64,000 nucleotides of DNA from Flavobacteriaceae bacterium (lineage in GTDB: Bacteria > Bacteroidota > Bacteroidia > Flavobacteriales > Flavobacteriaceae). Positions 36,999 to 45,798 of the stretch are shown piece by piece. Where the stretch lies: the NCBI GenBank assembly GCA_023257625.1, contig JALRBW010000022.1, positions 1-64,000 on the forward strand, in the 5' to 3' direction. The notes under the pieces were generated by a model that made no database searches, was not told the origin of the DNA, and was given only the letters and a program-made list of their open reading frames with translations. Both the position numbers and the translations under genes were made by a program. Every line of letters begins with the position of its first letter. Position 1 is the stretch's first letter.

Positions 36999-38228
36999 AT
37001 GGCGAAAATTAAAGTCGCAAACCCAGTAGTAGAAATGGATGGGGATGAAATGACCCGAATTATTTGGAAATTCATTAAAGAACAACTTATACTTCCTTAT
37101 ATCGATTTAGATATAAAATATTATGATCTTTCAGTAACCTCTAGAGATGAAACTCAAGATCAAATAACAATTGATGCAGCAAATGCCATAAAGCAATACA
37201 ATGTTGGTATTAAGTGCGCAACAATTACTCCAGATGAAGATCGCGTAAAAGAATTTAAGTTAGCTAAGATGTGGCGTTCACCTAATGGAACCATTCGCAA
37301 TATAGTGGGAGGAACGGTTTTTAGGGAACCCATAATTATGAAAAATATACCTCGATATGTTCAAGGTTGGACAAAGCCCATCTGTATTGGTAGACATGCC
37401 TTTGGAGATCAATACAAAGCTACTGATACAGTCACAGTTGGGAAAGGAACGCTTACTCTTACATTTACTCCTGATGAAGGAGGTGAACCACAAACTTGGG
37501 AAGTCTATCGATTTGAAGAAAATGGAGTGGCTATGGCGATGTATAATATAGATTCTTCCATTTATGGATTTGCCCGATCTTGCATGAACCTTGCCTTAGA
37601 TAAGGGTTGGCCGCTTTATTTTTCTACTAAAAACACTATCCTAAAATCGTATGATGGTCGATTTAAAGATATTTTTCAAGAAGTATATGAAAATGAGTTT
37701 CAATCAAAATTTGAGGCTGCAGGAATTCACTATGAGCACCGTTTAATTGACGACATGGTAGCTGCAGCAATGAAATGGAATGGTGGATTTGTTTGGGCAT
37801 GTAAAAATTATGATGGAGATGTTCAATCCGATACTGTAGCTCAAGGTTTCGGATCGCTTGGATTGATGACTTCGACATTAGTAACTCCAGACGGAATCAC
37901 AATGGAAGCCGAAGCTGCTCACGGTACGGTAACACGCCACTACCGACAGCACCAACAAGGAAAAGCTACTTCAACCAATCCAATAGCTTCAATTTTTGCA
38001 TGGACACGCGGATTGGCACATCGTGGTAAATTAGATAATAATTCAGATTTAATTTCTTTTTGCCAAACCCTAGAAGAAGTATGTATAGAAACTGTGGAAA
38101 GCGGTAAAATGACTAAGGATTTAGCTATTTTAATCCACGAGGAAAAATTAAATGATTCTCATTTTTTGACTACTCAAGCGTTCTTAGATGCTTTAAAAGA
38201 AAATCTTGATAACAAATGGAGCGCTTAA
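36999..38228 (+). CDS. icd: NADP-dependent isocitrate dehydrogenase (homodimeric, eukaryotic-like type)
   Basis: Oxidatively decarboxylates isocitrate to 2-oxoglutarate in the TCA cycle. 409 residues. The start [23 protein letters not shown], the substrate loop [19 protein letters not shown] and [18 protein letters not shown] (seen as [11 protein letters not shown]) are those of the NADP enzymes resembling mammalian IDH1/2, not the E. coli type. Monocistronic with promoter and terminator. fumC, another TCA gene, lies about 7.5 kb away. Confidence 0.95.
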   Translation: MAKIKVANPVVEMDGDEMTRIIWKFIKEQLILPYIDLDIKYYDLSVTSRDETQDQITIDAANAIKQYNVGIKCATITPDEDRVKEFKLAKMWRSPNGTIRNIVGGTVFREPIIMKNIPRYVQGWTKPICIGRHAFGDQYKATDTVTVGKGTLTLTFTPDEGGEPQTWEVYRFEENGVAMAMYNIDSSIYGFARSCMNLALDKGWPLYFSTKNTILKSYDGRFKDIFQEVYENEFQSKFEAAGIHYEHRLIDDMVAAAMKWNGGFVWACKNYDGDVQSDTVAQGFGSLGLMTSTLVTPDGITMEAEAAHGTVTRHYRQHQQGKATSTNPIASIFAWTRGLAHRGKLDNNSDLISFCQTLEEVCIETVESGKMTKDLAILIHEEKLNDSHFLTTQAFLDALKENLDNKWSA

Positions 38229-38251
38229 CCATTTTATAAAAGTGAAAATTC

Positions 38252-38287
38252 AAACCCTGCAATATCTCATTGTGGGGTTTCTTTTTT
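38252..38287 (+). terminator. Intrinsic terminator after icd
   Basis: AAACCCTGCAA (38252-38262) pairs with TTGTGGGGTTT (38270-38280), with one mismatch, across a seven-base loop. It is followed by CTTTTTT. Confidence 0.75.
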
Positions 38288-38312
38288 AAATTCGTTAAAA
38301 TTTTTCGAAAAA

Positions 38313-39125
38313 ATGAAATTTGAAAAAATAACTGAACAATCTTCAAACCATAATGATCTAGAAAAAAAGACCATTAAGGAGTTATTGACTGGAATACACC
38401 AGGAGGATCAAAATGCTGTTGCTGCTGTAGGTAAAGTGTTACATCAAATAGAACCTTTAATTCAAGCAGTAGTGAAAGCCCAAAAAAATGGAGGACGATT
38501 ATTTTACATTGGTGCAGGAACGAGTGGACGATTAGGAGTGCTAGATGCCTCCGAATGCCCACCTACCTTTGGAACACTACCAGAACGAGTAATTGGATTA
38601 ATTGCAGGTGGAGACAATGCGCTTAGAAATTCTATTGAACATGCAGAAGATGATCCCAACCAAGCATGGTTAGATTTAACAGAATATTCAATTCAAATAA
38701 ATGATATCGTAGTAGGTATTGCCGCTTCTGGTTCAACACCTTATGTTGTTGGCGGACTATCAAAATGCCAACAAATGGGAATAACAACTGGCTGTATAAC
38801 TTGCAATCAAGGTTCACCCTTAGCTAAAGTAAGCCATTATCCAATTGAAGTTATTGTAGGGCCTGAATTTATTACTGGAAGTTCAAGAATGAAAGCGGGA
38901 ACAGCTCAGAAACTTATTTTAAACATGATTACAACAGCAACGATGATTCAACTTGGCCACGTGAAAGGTAATAAAATGGTTGATATGCAAATGAGTAACG
39001 AAAAATTAGTGGGACGAGCAGAACGGATTGTTATGAGTGAACTTCATATAAGTCAAGAAGAAGCAAAACAATTATTAGCAAAGTATAAAAGTATTCGTGG
39101 TGCAATTGAAGCTTATTCACGATGA
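38313..39125 (+). CDS. murQ: N-acetylmuramic acid 6-phosphate etherase
   Basis: Cleaves the lactyl ether of MurNAc-6-phosphate in cell-wall recycling. SIS-domain sugar-phosphate site GAGTSGRLGVLDASECPPTFG with the active-site Glu81, second Glu112 in EHAEDD, and ITGSSRMKAGTAQKLILNM. 270 residues, slightly shorter than the usual near-300 (C-terminus trimmed). No PTS or other MurNAc-uptake gene is adjacent. Its stop overlaps the next gene's start. Confidence 0.95.
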   Translation: MKFEKITEQSSNHNDLEKKTIKELLTGIHQEDQNAVAAVGKVLHQIEPLIQAVVKAQKNGGRLFYIGAGTSGRLGVLDASECPPTFGTLPERVIGLIAGGDNALRNSIEHAEDDPNQAWLDLTEYSIQINDIVVGIAASGSTPYVVGGLSKCQQMGITTGCITCNQGSPLAKVSHYPIEVIVGPEFITGSSRMKAGTAQKLILNMITTATMIQLGHVKGNKMVDMQMSNEKLVGRAERIVMSELHISQEEAKQLLAKYKSIRGAIEAYSR

Positions 39126-39352
39126 ATAAAACACTACTTCAAAAAGGAATAAAACGACTTGCTTTTGCCCTACCTCTTTGTTTTATTGGACCAGTGGTTG
39201 TTCATCAAGCTTTTCAAAACAAAACTCATGCGCTTTATATTCCTGTTCTTTTATCAGGCATGTTATTACTAGCACTTGCTTTTTTTTATGGCTTGACGGG
39301 AATAAAAACTTTGGTTAATGCACTATTAGGTAAACGAAAAACAAATCTTTAA
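39122..39352 (+). CDS. DUF6095-like small membrane protein
   Basis: 76 residues with two hydrophobic segments (about 11-30 and 37-58) and a basic C-terminus (GKRKTNL). The phrase FALPLCFIGPVVVHQAF and the position right after murQ (four-base overlap, ATGA) match the family I recall as DUF6095 in flavobacteria. Function unknown. The coupling suggests a link to murQ or simply shared transcription. Confidence 0.75.
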   Translation: MNKTLLQKGIKRLAFALPLCFIGPVVVHQAFQNKTHALYIPVLLSGMLLLALAFFYGLTGIKTLVNALLGKRKTNL

Positions 39353-39360
39353 ACTAACGA

Positions 39361-39391
39361 TTGCGTGCTAGTTTACAACCCACTATCTTTG
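39361..39391 (+). promoter_or_regulatory. Promoter of the thrS-infC-rpmI-rplT operon
   Basis: TTG at 39361-39363 and TATCTTTG at 39384-39391, 20 bases apart, fit the -33/-7 pattern. The ATG of thrS is 20 bases downstream of the -7 box. Upstream in-frame codons overlap the promoter, which supports the start at 39412. Confidence 0.65.
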
Positions 39392-39411
39392 CACCGCATT
39401 TTATCTTAAAT

Positions 39412-41358
39412 ATGATTGAAATTCAATTTCCTGACGGAAACAAAAGAAGTTATACTTCAGGGATTACTCCAATTGAAATTGCTCAAAGTATTAGTGAAGG
39501 TCTTGCCAGAAATGTATTAACTGTTAAATTTAATGGACAGACAGTTGAAAGTATAACTCCACTCACAGAAAGCGGAAGTATTCAATTGTTTACTTGGAAT
39601 GATAAAGAAGGAAAAACTGCTTTTTGGCATTCTTCTGCACATGTATTAGCTCAAGCCCTTTTAGCTTTGTATCCTGATTGTAAATTAACAATTGGTCCAG
39701 CCATAGAAAACGGATTTTATTATGATGCAGACTTTGGAGAAAACAGCATCACAGAAAAAGATTTACAAGATATAGAATTGAAGTTTTTAGAGTTTGCACG
39801 TCAAAAATTTGAATTTAAAATGCGAAGTGTCTCTAAATCAGATGCCCTTGAATATTATAATAAGTCAAATAATCCTTTCAAGGTAGAGTTAATTCAAAAT
39901 TTAGAAGACGGAACAATCACCTTTTGCGATCATGCAGATTTTACTGATCTCTGTCGGGGTGGTCATATTCCTAATACTGGTTTTATCAAAGCAGTAAAAC
40001 TTACAAATATTGCGGGAGCCTATTGGAGAGGAGATGAAACTAAACCTCAACTTACTCGAGTATATGGCATTAGCTTTCCCAAACAAAAAGACCTAACCGA
40101 TTATCTTGCCCTATTAGAGGAGGCTAAAAAAAGAGATCATCGTAAATTAGGAAAAGAATTAGAGCTTTTTACCTTTTCGCAAAAAGTAGGACAAGGCCTT
40201 CCCTTATGGTTGCCTAAAGGAGCTGCATTAAGAGAACGACTTGAAAATTTTTTAAAAAAGGCTCAAAATAAAGCAGGTTATGAGCAAGTTATATCGCCCC
40301 ACATCGGAAATAAAGAACTTTACATAACTTCTGGTCACTATGAAAAATATGGTGCCGATAGCTTTCAGCCAATTCATACCCCAGCAGAAGGAGAAGAGTT
40401 TTTATTAAAACCAATGAATTGCCCTCACCATTGTGAAATATACAAAGCAAAACCTTGGAGTTATCGCGATCTTCCAAAACGTTATGCTGAATTTGGTACC
40501 GTTTATAGATATGAACAGAGCGGTGAATTGCATGGATTGACTCGTGTACGTGGTTTTACCCAAGACGATGCACACATATTTTGTATGCCCGAACAATTGG
40601 ATGAAGAATTTAAAAAAGTTATTGACCTAGTACTTTATGTTTTCGGAGCCTTAGGATTTGAAAATTTTACTGCACAAGTGTCTTTACGTGATCCTGAAAA
40701 GCCTGAAAAATATATCGGATCTAACAGCAATTGGGATTTAGCAGAAGAAGCTATTATCAATGCAGCTAAAGAAAAAGGGTTGAATTATGTTATCGAGACT
40801 GGTGAAGCGGCTTTTTATGGTCCTAAATTAGATTTTATGGTAAAAGATGCTCTTGGAAGACAATGGCAATTAGGAACGATACAAGTTGATTACAACCTCC
40901 CTGAGCGTTTTGATTTACAATATAAAGGTAGTGATAATGAGCTCCACCGACCAGTTATGATTCATCGTGCACCCTTTGGAAGTATGGAACGTTTTGTAGC
41001 AATTTTATTGGAACATACCGGAGGAAATTTTCCTCTTTGGCTTATGCCTAATCAGGTCAATATTCTATGTGTAAGTGAAAAATATAAAAATTACGCTCAA
41101 AAAGTTTTAAATTTCTTGGAAAATCACGAAATTCGCGCCCTCTTAGATGACCGTAATGAAACCATTGGAAAGAAAATCAGAGAGTCTGAAATGGCCAAAA
41201 TTCCTTACATGTTAATTCTAGGAGAGCAAGAGGCTGAAAAACAAACTGTTTCACTCCGTAAACATCACGAAGGAGATTTAGGTAGTTTTTCTCTTGAAGA
41301 GATTGCAAAACAAATTAAAAATGAGATACAAAGTAGCCTTGTGCGCTTTGATGTTTAA
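39412..41358 (+). CDS. thrS: Threonyl-tRNA synthetase
   Basis: Charges tRNA-Thr. 648 residues with all domains: N-terminal TGS (about 1-60), editing domain with HSSAH (near 72-76) and CRGGH, class II catalytic core ([41 protein letters not shown]) and C-terminal anticodon-binding domain. The longer frame from 39361 overlaps the promoter and is rejected. First gene of the operon, 16 bases before the proposed infC start. Confidence 0.97.
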   Translation: MIEIQFPDGNKRSYTSGITPIEIAQSISEGLARNVLTVKFNGQTVESITPLTESGSIQLFTWNDKEGKTAFWHSSAHVLAQALLALYPDCKLTIGPAIENGFYYDADFGENSITEKDLQDIELKFLEFARQKFEFKMRSVSKSDALEYYNKSNNPFKVELIQNLEDGTITFCDHADFTDLCRGGHIPNTGFIKAVKLTNIAGAYWRGDETKPQLTRVYGISFPKQKDLTDYLALLEEAKKRDHRKLGKELELFTFSQKVGQGLPLWLPKGAALRERLENFLKKAQNKAGYEQVISPHIGNKELYITSGHYEKYGADSFQPIHTPAEGEEFLLKPMNCPHHCEIYKAKPWSYRDLPKRYAEFGTVYRYEQSGELHGLTRVRGFTQDDAHIFCMPEQLDEEFKKVIDLVLYVFGALGFENFTAQVSLRDPEKPEKYIGSNSNWDLAEEAIINAAKEKGLNYVIETGEAAFYGPKLDFMVKDALGRQWQLGTIQVDYNLPERFDLQYKGSDNELHRPVMIHRAPFGSMERFVAILLEHTGGNFPLWLMPNQVNILCVSEKYKNYAQKVLNFLENHEIRALLDDRNETIGKKIRESEMAKIPYMLILGEQEAEKQTVSLRKHHEGDLGSFSLEEIAKQIKNEIQSSLVRFDV

Positions 41359-41374
41359 CTAAAACCGAGAAGAC

Positions 41375-41929
41375 ATAGCAATACGTAGACGCAGAAGTAC
41401 CGCTCCTGGAAGAGTGATCAAACAAGATCAGCACAGAATTAATGAAAAAATTACTGCTGCTGAAGTTCGTTTGGTTGGCGATAATATTGAGGTTGGAGTT
41501 TATCCTCTTCGAAAAGCGTTAGCTATTGCAGAAGATTTTGGTCTAGATTTGGTCGAAATTTCTCCAAATGCAGTGCCTCCAGTTTGTAAAATATTAGAAT
41601 ATAAAAAGTTTTTATACGAGCAGAAAAAAAGAGAAAAAGTCTTAAAAGCTAAAACGAGTAAAATTGTGATTAAGGAAATTCGTTTTGGACCAAATACAGA
41701 CGAACACGATTATGAATTTAAAAAGAAACACGCAGAAAAGTTTCTAAAAGAAGGAGCCAAATTAAAAGCGTTTGTTTTTTTTAAAGGACGTTCAATCGTA
41801 TTTAAAGAGCAAGGTCAAATTTTATTGCTCCGATTAGCGCAAGATTTGGAAGACCTTGGTAAAGTAGAACAGATGCCCATTTTGGAGGGGAAAAAAATGA
41901 GTATTTTACTCGCTCCAAAGAAAAAATAA
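41375..41929 (+). CDS. infC: Translation initiation factor IF-3, probable AUA start
   Basis: Binds 30S and checks start codons and initiator tRNA. The N-terminal domain has HRINEKI...[13 protein letters not shown] and the C-terminal domain [25 protein letters not shown]. The first standard start in frame (GTG, 41414) would cut off 13 residues. Reading upstream in the same frame from ATA at 41375 gives (M)[13 protein letters not shown], the N-terminus expected for Bacteroidota IF-3 as I recall it. Between the stop at 41360 and the GTG there is no ATG, GTG, TTG or ATT in frame; a second ATA lies two codons later. A rare start codon that IF-3 discriminates against would give autoregulation, as known for AUU in E. 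coli. 184 residues. Confidence 0.9.
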   Translation: MAIRRRRSTAPGRVIKQDQHRINEKITAAEVRLVGDNIEVGVYPLRKALAIAEDFGLDLVEISPNAVPPVCKILEYKKFLYEQKKREKVLKAKTSKIVIKEIRFGPNTDEHDYEFKKKHAEKFLKEGAKLKAFVFFKGRSIVFKEQGQILLLRLAQDLEDLGKVEQMPILEGKKMSILLAPKKK

Positions 41930-41941
41930 AATAGAGTCGAT

Positions 41942-42139
41942 ATGCCAAAAATGAAAACAAAATCAAGCGCCAAAAAACGGTTTAAAGTAACCGGAAGTGG
42001 TAAAATTAAGCGTAAGCACGCATTTAAAAGCCACATTTTGACCAAAAAATCAAAAAAGCGCAAACTGAAACTAACCCATGCTGGATTAGTTCATGAAAGT
42101 GATGTAAATAGCATCAAAGAACAATTACGCCTCAAATAA
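41942..42139 (+). CDS. rpmI: 50S ribosomal protein L35
   Basis: 65 residues, very basic, starting [21 protein letters not shown] with [20 protein letters not shown] following, which is diagnostic for L35. Twelve bases after infC. Confidence 0.97.
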   Translation: MPKMKTKSSAKKRFKVTGSGKIKRKHAFKSHILTKKSKKRKLKLTHAGLVHESDVNSIKEQLRLK

Positions 42140-42220
42140 CCCGGTTTATTCAATTTTTTAACAACCCGAAGTAAGGCCTAAAAGTGTTGTAATACCGCCT
42201 CCTTCAAAAAAACAAAAAAA
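42140..42220 (+). promoter_or_regulatory. 81-base rpmI-rplT spacer with possible L20-responsive fold
   Basis: Contains ACAAC (42161-42165) pairing with GTTGT (42186-42190) and, outside it, CGGT (42142-42145) with ACCG (42194-42197). In several bacteria L20 represses its own operon through leader RNA. This fold is weak and only a candidate. Confidence 0.2.
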
Positions 42221-42565
42221 ATGCCAAGATCAGTAAATTCAGTAGCCTCAAGAGCAAGAAGAAAAAAACTTCTTAAACAAGCCAAAGGATTCTTTGGAAG
42301 ACGAAAAAACGTTTGGACCGTTGCCAAAAATGCGGTTGAAAAAGCAATGGTTTATGCTTACAGAGACCGCAAAACCAAAAAACGTAACTTTAGAGCTTTA
42401 TGGATTGCTCGTATAAATGCCGGTGCTCGACTCAATGGCATGTCATACAGCCAATTCATTGGAAAAGCTAAAGCTAATGACATAGCGTTAAACAGAAAGG
42501 TACTCGCTGATTTAGCTATGAACCACCCAGATGCTTTTAAAGCTATAGTAGAAAAAATTAAGTAA
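42221..42565 (+). CDS. rplT: 50S ribosomal protein L20
   Basis: 114 residues starting [31 protein letters not shown], typical of L20, with [23 protein letters not shown] in the globular half. An early 50S assembly protein and often the regulator of the infC-rpmI-rplT operon. The stop codon lies inside the terminator stem. Confidence 0.97.
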   Translation: MPRSVNSVASRARRKKLLKQAKGFFGRRKNVWTVAKNAVEKAMVYAYRDRKTKKRNFRALWIARINAGARLNGMSYSQFIGKAKANDIALNRKVLADLAMNHPDAFKAIVEKIK

Positions 42566-42598
42566 AGAAAATACTACCTACGGGTAGTATTTTCTTTT
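42564..42598 (+). terminator. Strong intrinsic terminator after rplT
   Basis: A perfect 15-base stem (42564-42578 with 42583-42597) closed by TACG. The C(UACG)G tetraloop belongs to the very stable UNCG class. The end of the stem is T-rich. Confidence 0.92.
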
Positions 42599-42980
42599 AT
42601 GTTTACACTATTCTTAACCTAGGTTATTTTAAATCAAGTGGGGCTCTTATTGTTCTGAAAAAAAATAGTTTTTGAGTTTAAAATGCCTCTCTATTTGGAC
42701 GCTCATCAACTTAGTATAAGATTAATAAACATACTTTTTAAAACAAATAAATTATTTTTTTTTATTGATCTGAAAAAATGAATCAGAAAAAAAACTCTTT
42801 CAGATTAAAGAACTGAAGTATTAGAATTTTTAATATAAAATTCTAAAAGCATAGAATATCTTGTGTTGAAAGTGAAATATAATTCATTATTAGCCCACCC
42901 CTTTAAAAATTTAATAAATTATTTGAATGCTCATTAAACTATTGTTTTTATTCTAAGTCAAAAGGCTTTAAAAATTATTA
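42599..42980. other. Gene-free interval of 382 bases before the TonB-receptor-like gene
   Basis: AT-rich and the longest gap in the window. I see no convincing ORF (the best is about 32 codons), no tRNA and no clear TAnnTTTG box. It holds several CTGAAA/TTTCAG repeats around 42770-42815 and the inverted repeat listed separately. Length and structure suggest regulation of the downstream receptor gene. Confidence 0.5.
42821..42846. repeat. Perfect 10-base inverted repeat upstream of the receptor gene
   Basis: TTAGAATTTT (42821-42830) and AAAATTCTAA (42837-42846) around a six-base spacer. It ends 134 bases before the ATG of the barrel gene. Could be a regulator site or an RNA hairpin in the leader. 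Confidence 0.5.
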
Positions 42981-45440
42981 ATGAAAAAAATATTTTTCTT
43001 TGCCCTAATTTTATTATCAAACACCATAAGTTTTGGTCAACGCCCGGGGAGTATGCCTCAGGGTGCAGGAATACCAAAAATTAACTTAAAAGGAAATGTT
43101 ATTGATGTTGAAACCCAGCAACCGCTTGAGTATGCAACTATTTCATTAGTAAATAATCGTTTTCCCGATCGTATTCAAGGTGGTATTACAGATTCTAAAG
43201 GTTTTTTTGATATCGAAATTATACCTGGTCAATATAAAATAACTATAGAATATATCGGATTTGATAAAATTGAATTAGAAAACCAAACCTTTAGAGAAAA
43301 TTCAGACTTGGGTATTATACCACTAACCATAAATACAGAAGCTCTTGATGAAGTTGAACTTGTTGGTGAACGTACTGAAGTTGAAATTCGATTAGACAAA
43401 AGGATTTACAATGTAGGGAGAGACATTACTGTAAGAGGTGGTTCTGTGGCCGATGTACTAGATAATGTACCGTCAGTATCAGTAGACGTAGAGGGTAATA
43501 TAGCCTTACGAGGTAATGAAAATGTTAGAATATTAATTAATGGTAAGCCATCAGGGCTAGTAGGGCTTTCTGGTCCACAAGGTCTTCGCTCACTTCCTGC
43601 CGAATCAATCGAAAAAGTAGAAGTAGTTACTTCTCCCTCAGCACGATATGAAGCCTCAGGTACAGCTGGTATTTTAAATATTATCCTAAAAAAACAGGAA
43701 TTGGAGGGTTTTAATGGTTCTTTTATAGTAAACGGAGGTTTACCAAAAACACTTGGAGGTAATGCTACCTTAAATTGGAGAACTGATAAAATTAATTTCT
43801 TTAGTACATTTTCTTTACGTGACGGAGAATCTAGAGGAGGAGGTGTTTTTGAAAGCGAAAACTTCAATCCTGTAAGCTTTGTCAATGAATCGAGGGATTT
43901 TCAAAGGATAAACAAAAATGCTTTTTTAAACTTAGGAGCTGAATATTACTTCAATGATAATACATCATTAACTGTAAGTGGATTTAAACGAAAAAGCAAC
44001 AACTCCAGTAATAATATAACAGAAATTGACAATTTAGATCGATTTGGTTCACTTTTAAATTCATATGGTAGATATCAAGATGAAAATGAATTGGATAATT
44101 CACAACAATTCACAGCCAACTTTACTAAAAAGTTTGATGATAAAGGCCATGAATTAATCATTGAAGTTCAAACTGAAAAAAGTACAGAAGATGAATCTGA
44201 CTTAGCAACTAACACAGACACCTTTAATCAAGAATCTACAACTGATGAACTTCAAAAAAGAACCTTATTACAATTAGATTACGTTTTCCCAATTGATGAA
44301 AATACTCAGTTTGAATTAGGGTATCGAGGTGATTTAAGCCAACAAGAAACGGATTATGATGTTTTTGATTTACTCAATTCTGGAAAAACCGTAAATCAAG
44401 ACTTAACCAACTTTTTAGGATTTACCCAAAATGTGCATGCTGCTTACACTCAATTTGGTAAAAAAATAAATCAATTTTCTTATTTATTTGGATTACGGGT
44501 AGAAAATACTCATATTGAAATTGATCAAAAAACATCGAATATTTATAAAGAAAAAGACTATACAGACTGGTTTCCTACAGTTAATTTATCTTATGAATTT
44601 AATGAAAAGGAAAATATTACTCTTGGTTTTAGTCGACGCATAAGTAGACCCCGTTCATGGTCATTAAATCCATTCCGATCGTTAACAAGCTTAACATTTT
44701 ATCGACAAGGAAATCCTGATTTGGATCCCTCCTATTCAAACTTGTTTGATGTAGGATATTTGAAACGCTGGGAGAAATTTACTTTTAATGGTTCTTTATA
44801 CTATCAAAAAGCTACCCAAGTAATTGAACGTATCACAGAATCTACTGGAGAGTTGGTAGTAATAAGTGAAAATCCACTTGTTGAACTTCCTCAATTCAGA
44901 TCCACCTCTGTTAATCTTTCTGAGAATCACAGAACAGGAACAGAATTTACGCTTACTTATACCCCAACTCGTAAAGTAAGAGTGAGTGGTAACTTTAATG
45001 TTTTTAATTCAAACACAATTGGTTCGTATAATGGTATAATTTTAGATAGAGAGATTATAAGTTGGTTTGCTAGAATGAACAGTAGTTTCCCTTTACCTTT
45101 TGGAATAGATACTCAGTTAAGAGGATTTTATTTTGGACCAAATGCTAACGCTCAAACTGAATCTAAAGGAGTATTTACTTTATCAGGTGCTTTAAATAAA
45201 TCACTATTGAATAAAAAAGGAACACTTTCCTTTAATGCAAGTGATATACTCAATTCTAGTAAACGTAAAAGTACTACCATTACAGATAATTTTATAAACT
45301 ATTCTGAATTTCAATGGAGACAGCCCACTTACATACTTACTTTTACTTATCGCATTAATGAAAGAAATATGGATAGAAGAAGAAGAGGTAGACAATCTTT
45401 TGACTCAGATGGTGGCGGAGGTGACGAACCCGACTTCTAA
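42981..45440 (+). CDS. TonB-dependent-receptor-like outer-membrane protein (OMP_b-brl_3 type)
   Basis: 819 residues. Signal peptide (MKKIFFFALILLSNTISFGQ), carboxypeptidase-D-like beta-sandwich (about 35-115: LKGNVIDVETQQPLEYATISLV), plug domain (about 120-235: RGGSVADVLDNVPSVSVDVEGNIALRGNENVRILINGKP), then a 22-strand-type barrel ending near 790. The tail is unusual: DRRRRGRQSFDSDGGGGDEPDF. The ligand is unknown, since no SusD-like, siderophore or metal gene is adjacent. Carboxypeptidase-like plus plug plus barrel is the usual layout of this flavobacterial family. A shared terminator follows. Confidence 0.92.
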   Translation: MKKIFFFALILLSNTISFGQRPGSMPQGAGIPKINLKGNVIDVETQQPLEYATISLVNNRFPDRIQGGITDSKGFFDIEIIPGQYKITIEYIGFDKIELENQTFRENSDLGIIPLTINTEALDEVELVGERTEVEIRLDKRIYNVGRDITVRGGSVADVLDNVPSVSVDVEGNIALRGNENVRILINGKPSGLVGLSGPQGLRSLPAESIEKVEVVTSPSARYEASGTAGILNIILKKQELEGFNGSFIVNGGLPKTLGGNATLNWRTDKINFFSTFSLRDGESRGGGVFESENFNPVSFVNESRDFQRINKNAFLNLGAEYYFNDNTSLTVSGFKRKSNNSSNNITEIDNLDRFGSLLNSYGRYQDENELDNSQQFTANFTKKFDDKGHELIIEVQTEKSTEDESDLATNTDTFNQESTTDELQKRTLLQLDYVFPIDENTQFELGYRGDLSQQETDYDVFDLLNSGKTVNQDLTNFLGFTQNVHAAYTQFGKKINQFSYLFGLRVENTHIEIDQKTSNIYKEKDYTDWFPTVNLSYEFNEKENITLGFSRRISRPRSWSLNPFRSLTSLTFYRQGNPDLDPSYSNLFDVGYLKRWEKFTFNGSLYYQKATQVIERITESTGELVVISENPLVELPQFRSTSVNLSENHRTGTEFTLTYTPTRKVRVSGNFNVFNSNTIGSYNGIILDREIISWFARMNSSFPLPFGIDTQLRGFYFGPNANAQTESKGVFTLSGALNKSLLNKKGTLSFNASDILNSSKRKSTTITDNFINYSEFQWRQPTYILTFTYRINERNMDRRRRGRQSFDSDGGGGDEPDF

Positions 45441-45444
45441 TCAT

Positions 45445-45476
45445 AAAAAAAGTGAGCTTAAAAGCTCCCTTTTTTT
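45445..45476. terminator. Bidirectional terminator between the receptor gene and the small membrane-protein gene
   Basis: A7-G-t-GAGCTT-aa-AAGCTC-c-CTTTTTTT reads as a hairpin with a U tract on both strands. It serves the receptor gene on the plus strand and the small convergent gene on the minus strand, whose stop codon lies in the T run. Confidence 0.75.
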
Positions 45477-45654
45477 ATTTCTTTTGTTCGGCTAAAAATT
45501 TCTCTTTATCTCGACCATATTTTAAATATTCTCTAATAGAACCTATTAACCAATAAGGGATAACAAAAGTGAGCAAAAAAATCATTAACCAAAAACCTAT
45601 GGTCAAAATGGTTAAGAAAGCTAAAAATCCGAGGTATTGATCAAATTCAAACAT
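45475..45654 (-). CDS. Small membrane protein, 59 residues
   Basis: A short ORF read directly from the minus strand: ATG at 45654, TAA at 45477-45475. It starts MFEFDQYLGFLAF, continues with a strongly hydrophobic stretch to about residue 38 (one or two membrane helices, with LTFVIPYWLIGSI near the end) and finishes with a charged tail (REYLKYGRDKEKFLAEQKK). Support: a TAnnTTTG box (TAATTTTG, 45678-45671) 16 bases before the ATG, a terminator at the stop, and a membrane-plus-charged-tail design unlikely by chance. Family and function not recognised. Confidence 0.75.
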   Translation of the reverse strand: MFEFDQYLGFLAFLTILTIGFWLMIFLLTFVIPYWLIGSIREYLKYGRDKEKFLAEQKK

Positions 45655-45670
45655 GGTTTTATTTTAGTTT

Positions 45671-45678
45671 CAAAATTA
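45671..45678 (-). promoter_or_regulatory. Putative -7 promoter element of the 59-residue membrane protein gene
   Basis: The minus strand reads TAATTTTG, an exact consensus match, 16 bases before the ATG at 45654. Confidence 0.45.
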
Positions 45679-45775
45679 AAACATTTTTTTGTGTCCTCCC
45701 TTTACATTCCTAATAAAATTTCAATTGGAAATTTAAAAATTATGATGGAATAAAAGAGGTTTCTATTAAAGCTAG

Positions 45776-45783
45776 TATTTTTG
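45776..45783 (+). promoter_or_regulatory. Putative -7 promoter element of fumC
   Basis: TATTTTTG matches TAnnTTTG and lies 15 bases before the fumC ATG. Confidence 0.5.
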
Positions 45784-45798
45784 TCTAAAATTTAAATC

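Noticed and set aside
42684-42782. ORF of about 32 codons in the 382-base gap
   Set aside because: Very short, composition driven by T/A runs, no promoter box or hydrophobic/charged pattern to support it.
43406-43885. 159-codon minus-strand frame inside the receptor gene
   Set aside because: Antisense to the conserved plug domain. Its translation is Ser/Pro/Thr-rich, as expected from reverse reading of such a region.
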